The notes beneath the pieces are model-generated. The model saw only the letters and a program-made list of their open reading frames with translations. It was not told the DNA's origin and ran no database searches. A stretch of 64,000 bases of DNA from Cacconaster sp964598495 (GTDB lineage: Bacteria > Bacteroidota > Bacteroidia > Bacteroidales > UBA932): NCBI GenBank assembly GCA_964598495.1, contig CAZRBY010000003.1:1-64000 (forward strand). The letters are read 5' to 3'. A program made the position numbers and the translations under genes. Shown here in pieces: positions 7,957 through 17,775 of the stretch (positions are counted from its first letter, which is position 1; each line of letters starts with the position of its first letter).

Positions 7957-9279
7957 ATGAATCTGGTAGCAATAGTAGGAAGACCGAATGTAGGTAAATC
8001 TACCCTTTTCAACCGCCTTGTAGGCATGAGGCAGGCAATAGTCGATGAGACGGCGGGCGTGACACGCGATCGACATTATGGTACCTGTGAATGGTGCGGT
8101 AACGAATTTTCAGTGGTGGACACCGGAGGATTTACGTCCAAATCCGATGACATATTCGAAGAAGAAATCCGCAAACAGGTGATGATTGCCATAGAGGAAT
8201 GCGACCTTGTACTCTTTGTCGTGGAGGTAGGCACCGGCATCACCGACTTTGATGCCGAGATTGCAGGCATACTCCGCAGAAGCAAAAAGCCTGTCGTACT
8301 TGCAGTCAACAAGGTTGACACCGGTGAAAAGATGTATGGAGCATATGAATTCCACGCCCTTGGATTGGGTGATCCCTGGTGCATCTCCTCAGCTAACGNN
8401 NNNNNNNNCGGAAGCGGGACCGGCGACCTTCTGGACAGAATCGTAGAATTGCTTCCCTCTGAAAATAGTGATCAGAATGATCCCTACTCAAACATACCGC
8501 GCCTCGCCATCGTGGGTAAGCCCAATGTGGGTAAATCTTCACTTGTCAATGCATTTCTGGGTGAAGAACGAAATATCGTAACTCCAATTGCCGGCACTAC
8601 ACGCGACTCAATTTCCACCTATTACAACAAATTCGGACACGAATTCATGCTTATCGACACAGCAGGTCTTCGCAAGAAAACTCGTGTCAAAGAGGATCTG
8701 GAATTTTATTCGGTGATGCGTTCTATCAGAGCCATAGAAAATTCCGATGTATGTATCCTGATGGTTGATGCCTCAACAGGTATCGAGTCACAGGATATGG
8801 CTATTTTCAACCTTATTGCCCGCAATAAAAAGGGATGCGTGATAGTTGTCAACAAATGGGACACCGTTGAAAAAAGCAACAACACGATGAAAGAGTTTGC
8901 CGAGACGATCAAAAAGCGTATTGCACCATTTAGCGACGTTCCAATTATATTCACATCAGTAATAAACAAGCAGAGGATATTCGACGTGCTCAATGCCGCG
9001 GCCTCAGTCTATTCCAATTACTCCCGGAGAATCCCAACATCCGAACTCAATGAAGTGATGCTTCCTGAGATCGAGAGCTACCCTCCCCCTGCATGGAAAG
9101 GCAAATATATAAGAATCAAATACGTGACACAGCTGCCCACACAATTCCCCTCATTCGCTTTTTTCTGCAATCTGCCTCAATATGTGAGAGATCCCTACAA
9201 GAGGTTTCTAGAAAACAGACTTAGGGAACATTTCGATTTCAGCGGTTGTACGATTCAAATTTACCTCAGAAAGAAGTAG
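7957..9279 (+). CDS. der: Ribosome-assembly GTPase Der (EngA)
   Basis: Double-GTPase needed for maturation of the large ribosomal subunit. The first G domain starts with GRPNVGKST, followed by DTGG and NKVD; the second has GKPNVGKSS, DTAG and NKWD; a KH-like C-terminal domain ends the protein. An N-run (8399-8408) falls at the end of the first G domain in ISSAN-x-GSGTGDLLD. The family has one residue at x, whereas the N-run implies four, so the true gap is probably one base and the protein about 437 residues. The 3' end overlaps the convergent kinase gene by 14 bp. Confidence 0.95.
   Translation: MNLVAIVGRPNVGKSTLFNRLVGMRQAIVDETAGVTRDRHYGTCEWCGNEFSVVDTGGFTSKSDDIFEEEIRKQVMIAIEECDLVLFVVEVGTGITDFDAEIAGILRRSKKPVVLAVNKVDTGEKMYGAYEFHALGLGDPWCISSANXXXXGSGTGDLLDRIVELLPSENSDQNDPYSNIPRLAIVGKPNVGKSSLVNAFLGEERNIVTPIAGTTRDSISTYYNKFGHEFMLIDTAGLRKKTRVKEDLEFYSVMRSIRAIENSDVCILMVDASTGIESQDMAIFNLIARNKKGCVIVVNKWDTVEKSNNTMKEFAETIKKRIAPFSDVPIIFTSVINKQRIFDVLNAAASVYSNYSRRIPTSELNEVMLPEIESYPPPAWKGKYIRIKYVTQLPTQFPSFAFFCNLPQYVRDPYKRFLENRLREHFDFSGCTIQIYLRKK
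8399..8408. other. Assembly gap (10 N) inside der
   Basis: Ten N. The flanking codons read in the same frame on both sides. Comparison with the Der family suggests about one real base here rather than ten. Confidence 0.9.
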
Positions 9280-12200
9280 TTTTTTTCGCAGGAAGAAGGA
9301 TTGTAAAGCAAGCCCCTCCAAGAGATGACCTGGAGTAGGATATCATACCCTGGGATTGCTCTATAATGTTGCGACAGATAGCCAGTCCGAGACCGGTGCC
9401 ACCACTTTTTGTAGTGAAATTAGGATTGAACAGTCTCTCCAAATGTTCTTCGGCAACTCCAAGACCGTCATCTTCGAAATCCACCTTGTAATAGCGCCCT
9501 TCTTCTCGATCTACAGCATCGATAGTAACGAGGATTTCGCCCGTTCCGCGTGCATTTTGGATGGACTCAATAGCATTCTGAAGAATGTTGACAAAGACAC
9601 GGGAGAGCTGTTGTCTCCTTGCGGAAACCACAGGATCTGGAACATTGTTCCGGATTTCGATTGTGATATCGTCATTTGTATCAAAGAAAAATACCTGCTC
9701 TGAAATGGCTGCATTCAGGTTCACATCAACCACCTCTTCGTTGTAGAATCTTGAGAATGATGAAAACGCATCCGCCACTTCGCTAAGATTCGCTATCTGT
9801 CCCAGAATGGAGTTGAGAGTGGGTTCAACTTGTTCTTCCCAACCTGAACGTCCTTCATCCTTCATTCTGATCAGATATTGTATGCGGAGTTTCATCGGTG
9901 TGAGAGGATTCTTGATTTCGTGCGCAATCTGTCGGGCCATCTCTTTCCAAGCCTGTTCACGTTCAGCTTGTGCCAACTGCAACCTGCTATGATCAAGGTC
10001 GTCAACCATTTTGTTGTAGGCACTTACAAGCACTCCTATTTCGTCCCTATTGTTATGGTAGGAGATATATTTGTTCCTGTTGGATGATGTGGTCAGACCC
10101 TGGATTCTCTCCTTAATCACTACTAGAGGCCTTGAGAGCGAGTTAGAGAGCAGCACACTTATTATGAATGCAAGGATGATCAGGACAAGGTAGATATTGA
10201 TAATAGTGGCAATCATCGAAGATGAAGCACTCAACATATCAGCCGAGCGGGAGAAGTAGGGAAGGTTGATTATAGCCACCATTGAGCCTTGACTGTTGAA
10301 GATTGGCGCATAGACAGAGAAGTACTTCATGCCGGCCACCGCCTCCATAGTAGTGTATTTAAGTGCGTTTTTTTGTGCAATCTCATGAAATGCATTACCA
10401 TTCATACGTTTGCCCATCAGGAACTGTTCGTATATATCGGGTTGTGTTGTTCGGATAAGACCTCCGTGAATGTCATAGAGGTTGATGTCGGTTCTAATGA
10501 CTTTTGCCAGTTCATCCATTGCGTTGAAGAACTCCAGCGACTGCACCTGGCTGTAAACGTTCGCATATTTGCAATACTCGGAAAGCACGCTGCGGGCAGT
10601 AGTGATTTTCTCATCCATCTCACGTTCGTTGCCGGTTTTGTTCAATCTGCTTACATAGTGTATGCTCGCTACTCCAAGAAAGAGAATGGAGAAGATCATC
10701 GCTGAGGTAATGATGATGGTGATCTTCCTCTTTATGGAATTTTTGGGAAGGGAGAATAGCATGCTATCTCTTCCCCAGAATGTCATTATCGAGAAGAAGA
10801 GACCAAAGAAAATTGCTATATAGGAAAATGAGACCACATTTGAGAAAAACTTGTGACTGGGACGGCTTACAAGTGTTATCTCATCAGCTGAAAACTTGTT
10901 GATGAAGTGGACGTAACCCTTTTTGATTTGCATCGAATAGCCATCAGGACAACTCTCGTCAAAGACTACAGGATACTCATAATCGCCCCTGTAGTTAATT
11001 ATACGGCCGTTGCTATATCTTGCGAAAGAATAGTTGCGCGGAAGATGTAGGTCATTGTAACCCTCGCCTCCACTCAATATGGTCGGCAAACCTTCCAACT
11101 CTGAAGAGTATTTTGACTCAATTTCCACAAAGAGTCGTGTGACCCTCGAGCTCACAGGGTCGAAAAATGTAAACAATCCAATATATGACGTCAGACCATT
11201 GTATTTGTTCATATAGAAAAATCTCGAACCGGGTGCTAGCGGTGTGCCGAACCTTGTTATCTGGTCCTGATAGAAGGGATAGCATGGCACAAGTTCATTA
11301 CCCTGTCCCAAATCCAAAAGGTCATTGGGAGAACAAACTGTAAGCTCGATATTATATTTATGGGCAATATTACGATACAAATAGCGTTCAAGCAGGCGGC
11401 TGCGGATCACGTCCCTCCTGTCGACTGCCGTAAGCAGTGCAATGATGGGATCGTGGGCTACATTCTCCTCAACGTTGCGCAACTGGAGCTCAAGGCTCAG
11501 ATCCCGTTCCATCGCAAGTTTGTTGGTTCTGACCCTGTTTATCTCATACTCCTTTTCGAAACCGTATATTACTATCATCGTCACGCAGTAGAGCGATATT
11601 ATCAACACATAGAGCGTCATATTGAACCAACTCAAGAGTGAGAATGTCCGTCTATTACGGAAAATAAGCACCAGCAGCTGCAACATCAGCAGAAGCCCCA
11701 GAAATATCATCGCCGAAGAGAAATATGCCAAAATTGAATACCACGAAAGCTCGTCGATGCGGAAGGGCTCCAGAACAATATTTGAGTTAATGATTAGCGA
11801 ACGAAGCGNNNNNNNNNNGGATATAAAGCACCAGAAGTAGGGTTGCTACAATGGCGACTCCGGTGCGCACAATCCTCATTGTCTTACCGGATTGTGTGAT
11901 ACGCTCGACTATTTGGAGACGGATTATGAATACGCAATAAACTAATAGGGCAATTAACACATTATTTAGCAGGAAGTTGCCCAGAGAGTCAAAAAAACGA
12001 TTGTCCGCATAATAGATCGGAGAAAATAATTCTCCCGACATATCGTTGTTGCCCACTACTATGAATGCCACTATCCTAATTGCGAGAAGAACGATAGCCG
12101 ATATCAGAAATGACATCCAACTGCGGTTTCTTACGTGGAATAGAAAGAGAGCTATAACCGAAAATAGTATCGAAATCCACATCGGTGTGAGATTCGTACT

Positions 12201-12881
12201 CCTGACAGGACTCGGACTCTCGGAAACCAGTGAAAAAAGAGGCAAACCCTCAATACCATAGACCACACCGGCATCATCTACATTAACACTTACGGGATCA
12301 AAACCGGCACCAATGCGAAGTTTCTTATTAGAGTAGTTTTTTAGACCCTTATCATCAAGATACTCGGTTTTTACCAAAATACCCGTAATTACTTTGCTTC
12401 GGTATGAAGGAGAAATATAGGTATTGACAATATACCATGCCGAACCGAGATTAACGTACTGCTCCTCAAGTCCCAAATAAGCCAACGGCGAACTGAAAAG
12501 GTTGGCGTTACTCAAATAGTGGAGGCGGTAGGTAAAAGCGTAAGCATCCACTTCATCATTACTTATCGGAAACTGGTTGGTCCATGACTGGAGTGTATCT
12601 GAAACATATTTGTATATGACCATATCATCCGGAAGGTCGCTGAGATCCACCCACTGGTCATCCGGTGTATTGATGGCACGTTGGGCAAATCTTTCGATCA
12701 TGTGCTGCCGGTAATGAACCTGTTTTTGCACCTTGCGTACTTCACGGCGTAGATTATAGGTACCCGTGCTGCCCACAAAAGAGATAATGGCAAACACGAG
12801 AGCCATTACCGTCATAACTATCGTCAGATACTTATTTCCGGCTCCCGTAATCCGTTTATATATAATCCCGATTTTTTTCAC
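9266..12881 (-). CDS. Large NtrY-like membrane sensor histidine kinase (crosses an N-run)
   Basis: Two open segments, 12881-11819 and 11808-9266, are separated by ten N. The downstream segment stays open in its frame back to the gap, and removing the N-run joins them as VLYI-P-LRSLIIN, giving about 1201 residues. Order: N-terminal membrane helix, extracytoplasmic region, a group of membrane helices, a second extracytoplasmic region, membrane helices, HAMP domain, then histidine kinase with H984 in QIAHEIKNPL, N-box NILQNAIESI and G-boxes DDGLG and GGTGLGLAI. The H-box resembles NtrY/NtrB kinases, so the NtrC-like protein at 6783 is the likely partner. It overlaps rlmH by 4 bp at the start and der by 14 bp at the end. 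Confidence 0.8.
11809..11818. other. Assembly gap (10 N) inside the kinase gene
   Basis: Ten N that break the reading frame. A true gap of 0 bases (or a multiple of 3) restores one continuous kinase gene. Confidence 0.85.
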
Positions 12882-13351
12882 TTGTGGTGGTATGGCTCGC
12901 CTTTAATGATAGTAAATGCCCTGTATAATTGTTCAACAAAAATCAGGCGCACCATCTGGTGGGAAAATGTCATCTGTGACAGGGAAAGTTTACCATCTGC
13001 ACGCTGATAGACTTTTTCCGAAAATCCGTATGCACCTCCGATCACAAAGACCAAGTCTTGTGATCCGTATGTCATTTTTTGCTCCAAATGTCGTGCCCAC
13101 TCTTCAGAAGAGTACATCTTACCGCGCTCATCAAGCAAGATCACATCATCCGAACTCTTTAGTCTGGCAAAAATCAGTTCTCCTTCCCTCTCTTTGATTT
13201 GTTCTACAGAGAGCGCCGATGTCTGTTTCAGCTCGGGAATAACCGTCATTTCGAATGGCACATAGTGCTTTAGACGGTTGGTATAGAGCCTGATCCCAGA
13301 CTGGAGCCAGCCCTCCACGCTCTTACCGACAAGGAGAAGTTTGACTTTCAT
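12878..13351 (-). CDS. rlmH: 23S rRNA pseudouridine-1915 N3-methyltransferase
   Basis: A 157-residue SPOUT methyltransferase of normal RlmH length. The SAM-binding knot is visible in LLDERGKMYSSEEWA and FVIGGAYGFSEKVY, and the conserved C-terminus FVEQLYRAFTIIKGEPYHHK matches the family. RlmH methylates pseudouridine 1915 in helix 69 of 23S rRNA. Its end overlaps the kinase start by 4 bp (ATGA), so the two are probably cotranscribed. The 107-bp gap to the divergent gene at 13459 holds the promoters; TATTTTTG lies at plus 13356-13363 on the minus strand, very close to the start codon. Confidence 0.96.
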   Translation of the reverse strand: MKVKLLLVGKSVEGWLQSGIRLYTNRLKHYVPFEMTVIPELKQTSALSVEQIKEREGELIFARLKSSDDVILLDERGKMYSSEEWARHLEQKMTYGSQDLVFVIGGAYGFSEKVYQRADGKLSLSQMTFSHQMVRLIFVEQLYRAFTIIKGEPYHHK

Positions 13352-13458
13352 ACTACAAAAATAATATTTTTAGTAGGATTATTTCTTTAGATGGCTTGAT
13401 TTTTGTAAATTTACAATGTAATAAGCAGTTTTAGTATTTCTTAAACCTATAACGCCAA

Positions 13459-13901
13459 ATGAAGAAGATTTTACTCTTGGCAATGTTCGGGATTCTTTCT
13501 ATTGCTACACCGGCTCAGACTATGCAGCTGATCAGGACTTCCCAGACAAATGTCGAAAACAACACCGATCAGGATGTATTCACTCCTATCGGCAAATATA
13601 TCCAATCTGGCGACTATGAAAAACTTTCCGCCTGGTTTGCCGACAACCTTGAATTGAATATTCTGGGTGCCATCAACAATTGTACCCGCAATCAGNNNNN
13701 NNNNNACGTCTGATCATCAAGAACTTTTTCACAAACTATACCCCTAAAAAGTTCACCATAATCCACAAGAGTGGAAAAGCCCCCATGAAATATGCGGTTG
13801 GATCACTTACTGCAGGTGGTGAAAAATTCAGAGTGATACTCTACGTCAAGACCTCTGACGGGGTCAATTCAATCCAACAGCTTAAGGTCGAACGGGAGTA
13901 G
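13459..13901 (+). CDS. Small secreted DUF4783-like protein (crosses an N-run)
   Basis: N-terminal signal peptide (MKKILLLAMFGILSIATPAQT), then a small alpha+beta domain containing the GDYEKLSAWFADNLELNILG and FFTNYTPKKFTIIHK segments characteristic of the Bacteroidales DUF4783 family. Ten N at 13696-13705 change the frame; two real bases in place of ten give NQ-x-RLIIKNFF and restore a protein of about 145 residues. Function is unknown; the fold resembles small NTF2-like domains, which is only an impression. The gene is convergent with the nucleotidase gene and overlaps it by 20 bp. Confidence 0.7.
13696..13705. other. Assembly gap (10 N) in the DUF4783-like gene
   Basis: Ten N that break the frame; the upstream and downstream halves join in frame if the gap is two bases. 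Confidence 0.85.
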
Positions 13902-14736
13902 AAATATCCATTCTGCCCACGATTACGCCTTGTCCTCCGCATTGGGTAATAACAACTTTGCGTCCGGCAAGGTTTTCTATCTCTACTGCGTCCTTAAGAA
14001 AAGTGTGGGAATGACCTCCTATGATAATGTCTATATCATTTGAATTTTGTGCCATTAGAATATCCGAAGGATGCTCCATTGAACCGCCTTGATGGCCGAA
14101 ATGCGATAGGAGTATTACCAGATCACAGTTTTTCTTATGCTTGAGCCAGGCAGCCCATTTGTTGACTTCGGAAATTGCATCCAGACGTACGAGGCCTTCC
14201 AGATGGCTTTTGAGTACAACTCCTTCAAGATAAGATGTAGCTCCTACTATACCGATTTTCAGTCCCGCACGTCGAATAATTGTGTAAGGCTTGATATAAT
14301 CCTTTAAAACCGAACCTGAGAAATCATAATTGCAGGTAACGGTGACAAATTCAGCAGATGAAAGACGTCTTGCAAGCTCTTCCTGTCCATTATCAAACTC
14401 ATGATTGCCCAGAGTTGCAACATCATATCCGAGAGCATTCATAAGTTCAATCTCCAGGTCGCCTTTTGCCACGGTAAAATATGGTGTACCTTGATTGTAA
14501 TCACCGGCATCAAGCAATAAAACATTGCGGCGGCCAGCCTTTTCCCTTACTGAATTAATGTACTGCAGGCGACGTTCAACGCCGCCTTTATCACGATCAC
14601 GACCCACTCTAACCGGCTCTATCTGACTGTGGGTATCATTTGTGTGGAGAATTACAAGGTGCCTCGGTGAACAGGAAACTGCCATTACGGCTACCGCAAT
14701 ACATAAAAAGAGATATGTGATTCTATTCTGTCTCAT
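13882..14736 (-). CDS. 5'-nucleotidase catalytic-domain lipoprotein (UshA-like N-domain)
   Basis: A 284-residue protein with a lipoprotein signal (C22) followed by the metallophosphatase domain of the 5'-nucleotidase/UshA family: ILHTNDTHSQ, LLDAGDYNQG, TLGNHEFDNG, LLSHFG and IIGGHSHTF supply the two-metal site. It lacks the C-terminal substrate-binding domain found in full UshA; that domain is encoded separately just upstream, with a 4-bp overlap. Likely hydrolyses nucleotides in the periplasm, with the partner chain completing the active site. Confidence 0.88.
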   Translation of the reverse strand: MRQNRITYLFLCIAVAVMAVSCSPRHLVILHTNDTHSQIEPVRVGRDRDKGGVERRLQYINSVREKAGRRNVLLLDAGDYNQGTPYFTVAKGDLEIELMNALGYDVATLGNHEFDNGQEELARRLSSAEFVTVTCNYDFSGSVLKDYIKPYTIIRRAGLKIGIVGATSYLEGVVLKSHLEGLVRLDAISEVNKWAAWLKHKKNCDLVILLSHFGHQGGSMEHPSDILMAQNSNDIDIIIGGHSHTFLKDAVEIENLAGRKVVITQCGGQGVIVGRMDISTPVRP

Positions 14737-15497
14737 CTTCGAGGCTCCTCCATATTTTTTACAATCACTCGGCCGTCATTTTTAAGAGAGATAGTTTCAC
14801 CTCGTACTGTCATCTCCCTAATATAGTCCACAATAGCATCACGAATAAAAATACTCTCCAGATTATTGATGTTTCTGGCAAAATCGCCCACACTCAACCT
14901 GTCACCACCATCCATAAGGAAATTGATGGTGGCAAATCTATAATTCTTTTCCGGATCTATAGGTTCTCCTCCCACAGTAAGCGACTCGAGTTGGCGTCCG
15001 TCAAATACCACTTGCACATTGCTCAACGCCTCTACACGGCCACGTGACGCCATATTTCTGAGAAATTTATCCAAATCCGATCCCAAAATATCAAAGGTCA
15101 CAAGATAATTGTCGAACGGAAAAATCGAAAATATGTCATAAACCCTCACTGCTCCCTTCGGAAGAGAGGTGCGGATACCTCCGAAGTTGGTCATAGCCAC
15201 ATCTACATTAGTACCCGTCTCCTTTTCGGCAATTGCACGGATTACATCCACCGCAAAATTGGAAAGAGGGCCTTCCGGAGTGCCTTTATCGTATTCATCT
15301 TCGGAATAGCCGATGATTTCCATCAAAGGAGCCACCATAGGTTCATATTTGCTAATTATTTTAGTAGCGGTAAAATCCTTTATATCGCCCCATGTTGCAT
15401 CCATAGCGACTGTTGTCCAACTATACTTGAGCTGGGCATGCGCCGCTGTCATTACAAGCAATAGAAGTACGCTGACAAAAACTCTTCTTACATCCAT
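14733..15497 (-). CDS. 5'-nucleotidase C-terminal domain protein
   Basis: A 254-residue secreted protein (signal peptide ending near AHAQ, residue 22) that consists of the substrate-binding C-terminal domain of 5'-nucleotidases: SNFAVDVIRA, MTNFGGIRTSLPKGAV, FPFDNYLVTF and FLMDGGD match the family in order. It has no metallophosphatase domain. It is the first gene of the coupled pair, so the domain order on the DNA is reversed compared with the single-chain enzyme. The ABC permease ends 4 bp upstream, which suggests a longer operon from 17706. Confidence 0.85.
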   Translation of the reverse strand: MDVRRVFVSVLLLLVMTAAHAQLKYSWTTVAMDATWGDIKDFTATKIISKYEPMVAPLMEIIGYSEDEYDKGTPEGPLSNFAVDVIRAIAEKETGTNVDVAMTNFGGIRTSLPKGAVRVYDIFSIFPFDNYLVTFDILGSDLDKFLRNMASRGRVEALSNVQVVFDGRQLESLTVGGEPIDPEKNYRFATINFLMDGGDRLSVGDFARNINNLESIFIRDAIVDYIREMTVRGETISLKNDGRVIVKNMEEPRR

Positions 15498-15501
15498 TGT
15501 G

Positions 15502-16794
15502 CTAATTCTTTGTCTTAATCCATTTCCAAAGATCCTTGAAGGAGGCCTTTTTGCCGTAGGTAAGAATTCCCACCTTATATATCTTCGCCGAAATCACTGC
15601 CATAAAAATAAAGGTTGCAAACAGCAGAAGTATCGAAAGAGCAAGCTCCCAGAAGGGCACTACACCGAAAGGAATACGCGCCATCATCACCATCGGAGAG
15701 GTGAAGGGTACTATTGAAGCCCAGAAAGCGAGCTGGCCTGTAGGATTCTGGAAAGTAGGAATCATCAGGAAGAGGCCCAAAATAAGAGGAATGGTCACCG
15801 GCATTGAAAGTTGTGATGTATCCGCCTCATTGTCCACTGCGGCACCCACCGCCGCAAACATACCGGCATATAACAAATAACCCAGAACAAAATAGATTAA
15901 GAAGCAGATAAGCACATAGCCGAACCTAATCTCGGAAATGCCTTTAAGAATTGAACCCATACCTGCCACATCCGCTGACTCCATAGTTCCAACGATATCG
16001 CCACCCATCAGAAAACCTGCCACCGTGACGAGAACCAGAGTGAGCACCACCCATATCAGAAACTGCGTCAGGGCAACAAGGGCAATTCCTAAAATCTTAC
16101 CGATCATCAACTCAACAGATTTAACGGATGAGACAATCACTTCGACTATGCGACCGCTCTTCTCCTCAATAACTCCTCTCATCACCATATTGCCAAACAT
16201 AAAGATGAACATATAAATCAATAAGCTCATTATGTATGAGAGCGCCATATAGATCTCGGCGGACTCCTCTTTTTCACCCTCATCCGTAAGAGTCAGGGTT
16301 GTGATTTGCACATCGCTCTTCACCTCCGCAAGAATGCGGTCGAGATCTGTAATATTGTAGAGTGAAAGTTTCATTGCCTCCACTGCCTTGTTGACTTTAC
16401 GCGAAATATCGCTCTTGATATCCACATTTAAAGGCTCTGTAGAGTAGGCCACTACTTGTACGTTGTTGCCGGAGTCGAGCTCGGATATTCCCACAAGCGC
16501 ATAAACATCCAGATTATTGAAATCTTCCTTTAATTGCTCCAGGGTACTGCCCACAGGTGCAACGACATATTCTACGGTGGAACTGCTCTCGAGATAAGGG
16601 GCTACAATGCCCGAACCATCCTGTATCATCACCTTCTCCGTATCCTTGCCGCCCACCACCATCAACACGGTAGGCACTATGAAGAGAGCAGCCAGCAAAA
16701 CCGGGGTGAGGATGGTTGTCAGGATAAATGATCTCTTCTTGACGCGTACCGAATATTCGCGTCCCAATATTATACCTATCTTATTAAAATTCAT
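15502..16794 (-). CDS. ABC-2 type exporter permease (NatB-like)
   Basis: A 430-residue membrane protein: one N-terminal helix after a basic segment (REYSVRVKKRSFI), a large extracytoplasmic domain (about residues 45-185), then five or six helices. The sequence NMVMRGVIEEKSGRIVEVIVSSVKS is the ABC-2 coupling-helix signature seen in NatB/YhaP-like permeases. It follows the matching ATPase by 9 bp. The substrate is unknown; related pumps have been linked to sodium or drug efflux. Confidence 0.88.
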   Translation of the reverse strand: MNFNKIGIILGREYSVRVKKRSFILTTILTPVLLAALFIVPTVLMVVGGKDTEKVMIQDGSGIVAPYLESSSTVEYVVAPVGSTLEQLKEDFNNLDVYALVGISELDSGNNVQVVAYSTEPLNVDIKSDISRKVNKAVEAMKLSLYNITDLDRILAEVKSDVQITTLTLTDEGEKEESAEIYMALSYIMSLLIYMFIFMFGNMVMRGVIEEKSGRIVEVIVSSVKSVELMIGKILGIALVALTQFLIWVVLTLVLVTVAGFLMGGDIVGTMESADVAGMGSILKGISEIRFGYVLICFLIYFVLGYLLYAGMFAAVGAAVDNEADTSQLSMPVTIPLILGLFLMIPTFQNPTGQLAFWASIVPFTSPMVMMARIPFGVVPFWELALSILLLFATFIFMAVISAKIYKVGILTYGKKASFKDLWKWIKTKN

Positions 16795-16803
16795 GGCTCC
16801 CTC

Positions 16804-17706
16804 CTATTTTTCGCTTACTAGTTTTATAAAAATGTCGTTCATTCGCGGTACAAGTTCCCTGTATGAAACGACATCTACACTGCTCAGCAATTCCGGAAGG
16901 ATCTGCTGCGATCCGACTCCGTCGTTCACATCAAGCACCGCTCTCCTTAAGTGTTTGTATTCTTCGTCCAGAGAAATGGTGAAATATTTAGACCATGTGG
17001 CAAAAGGTTGAGAAGAGCGATAGAGCACCTCCACCTGATTGGAGCCATATTTCTCACGAATCTGCCCCGTAGGACCCGATACCACTAATTTAGCACGGTT
17101 GATAAGTGCAATATCGTCGCAGAGCTCCTCAACCGATTCCATATTATGGGTGGAAAGGATTATGGTAGCACCCTCATCTTTCATCCGGAGGATTTCGTTT
17201 CTGATGAGCTGTACATTGACCGGATCAAAACCTGAAAAGGGTTCGTCCAGGATCAGCAGAGAAGGTTTATGGAGCACTGTTGTAATGAACTGAACCTTCT
17301 GGGCCATGCCCTTGGAGAGTTCTTCAACCTTCTTGTCCCACCAACTGCGGATGCCGAATTTAACAAACCACTCTTTGAGTTCTTTCCTCGCATCCGCCAT
17401 GGAGAGCCCTTTCAGACGGGCAAGATAGATTGCCTGCTCACCTACCTTCATCTTTTTGTAGAGACCGCGTTCCTCCGGCAAATAGCCGATTTCGCGCACC
17501 ATTTCGTCGTTCATCAATCTGCCGTTATATATAACCTCACCATCTGTAGGGATGGTAATGCGGTTGATGATACGTATGAGAGTGGTCTTACCGGCCCCAT
17601 TCGGGCCCAGCAGACCAAAAACACGCCCCTTTTGTGCCTCTATAGAGACATTGTCAAGCGCCTTGAAGTCACCGAAATTTTTGGTGACGGATCTGCATTC
17701 CAACAT
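16804..17706 (-). CDS. ABC transporter ATPase (NatA-like)
   Basis: A 300-residue ATPase with Walker A LLGPNGAGKTT, Q-loop region before YLPEERGLY, signature LSKGMAQKVQ, Walker B LLILDEPFSGFD and the H-loop STHNME. The C-terminal 80 residues form an accessory domain usual for ABC-2 exporter ATPases. It pairs with the permease directly downstream. Confidence 0.92.
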   Translation of the reverse strand: MLECRSVTKNFGDFKALDNVSIEAQKGRVFGLLGPNGAGKTTLIRIINRITIPTDGEVIYNGRLMNDEMVREIGYLPEERGLYKKMKVGEQAIYLARLKGLSMADARKELKEWFVKFGIRSWWDKKVEELSKGMAQKVQFITTVLHKPSLLILDEPFSGFDPVNVQLIRNEILRMKDEGATIILSTHNMESVEELCDDIALINRAKLVVSGPTGQIREKYGSNQVEVLYRSSQPFATWSKYFTISLDEEYKHLRRAVLDVNDGVGSQQILPELLSSVDVVSYRELVPRMNDIFIKLVSEK

Positions 17707-17775
17707 TTTTTACAGTTTTTTAACAAAAATCGTGTAAAGGTAAGCAAAATATCCGTCTGTTCTCAGTAATCAAGG

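Noticed and set aside
11732..11808. TTG start of the kinase at 11731
   Set aside because: The frame stays open upstream to the N-run and continues a membrane protein that fits the same family.
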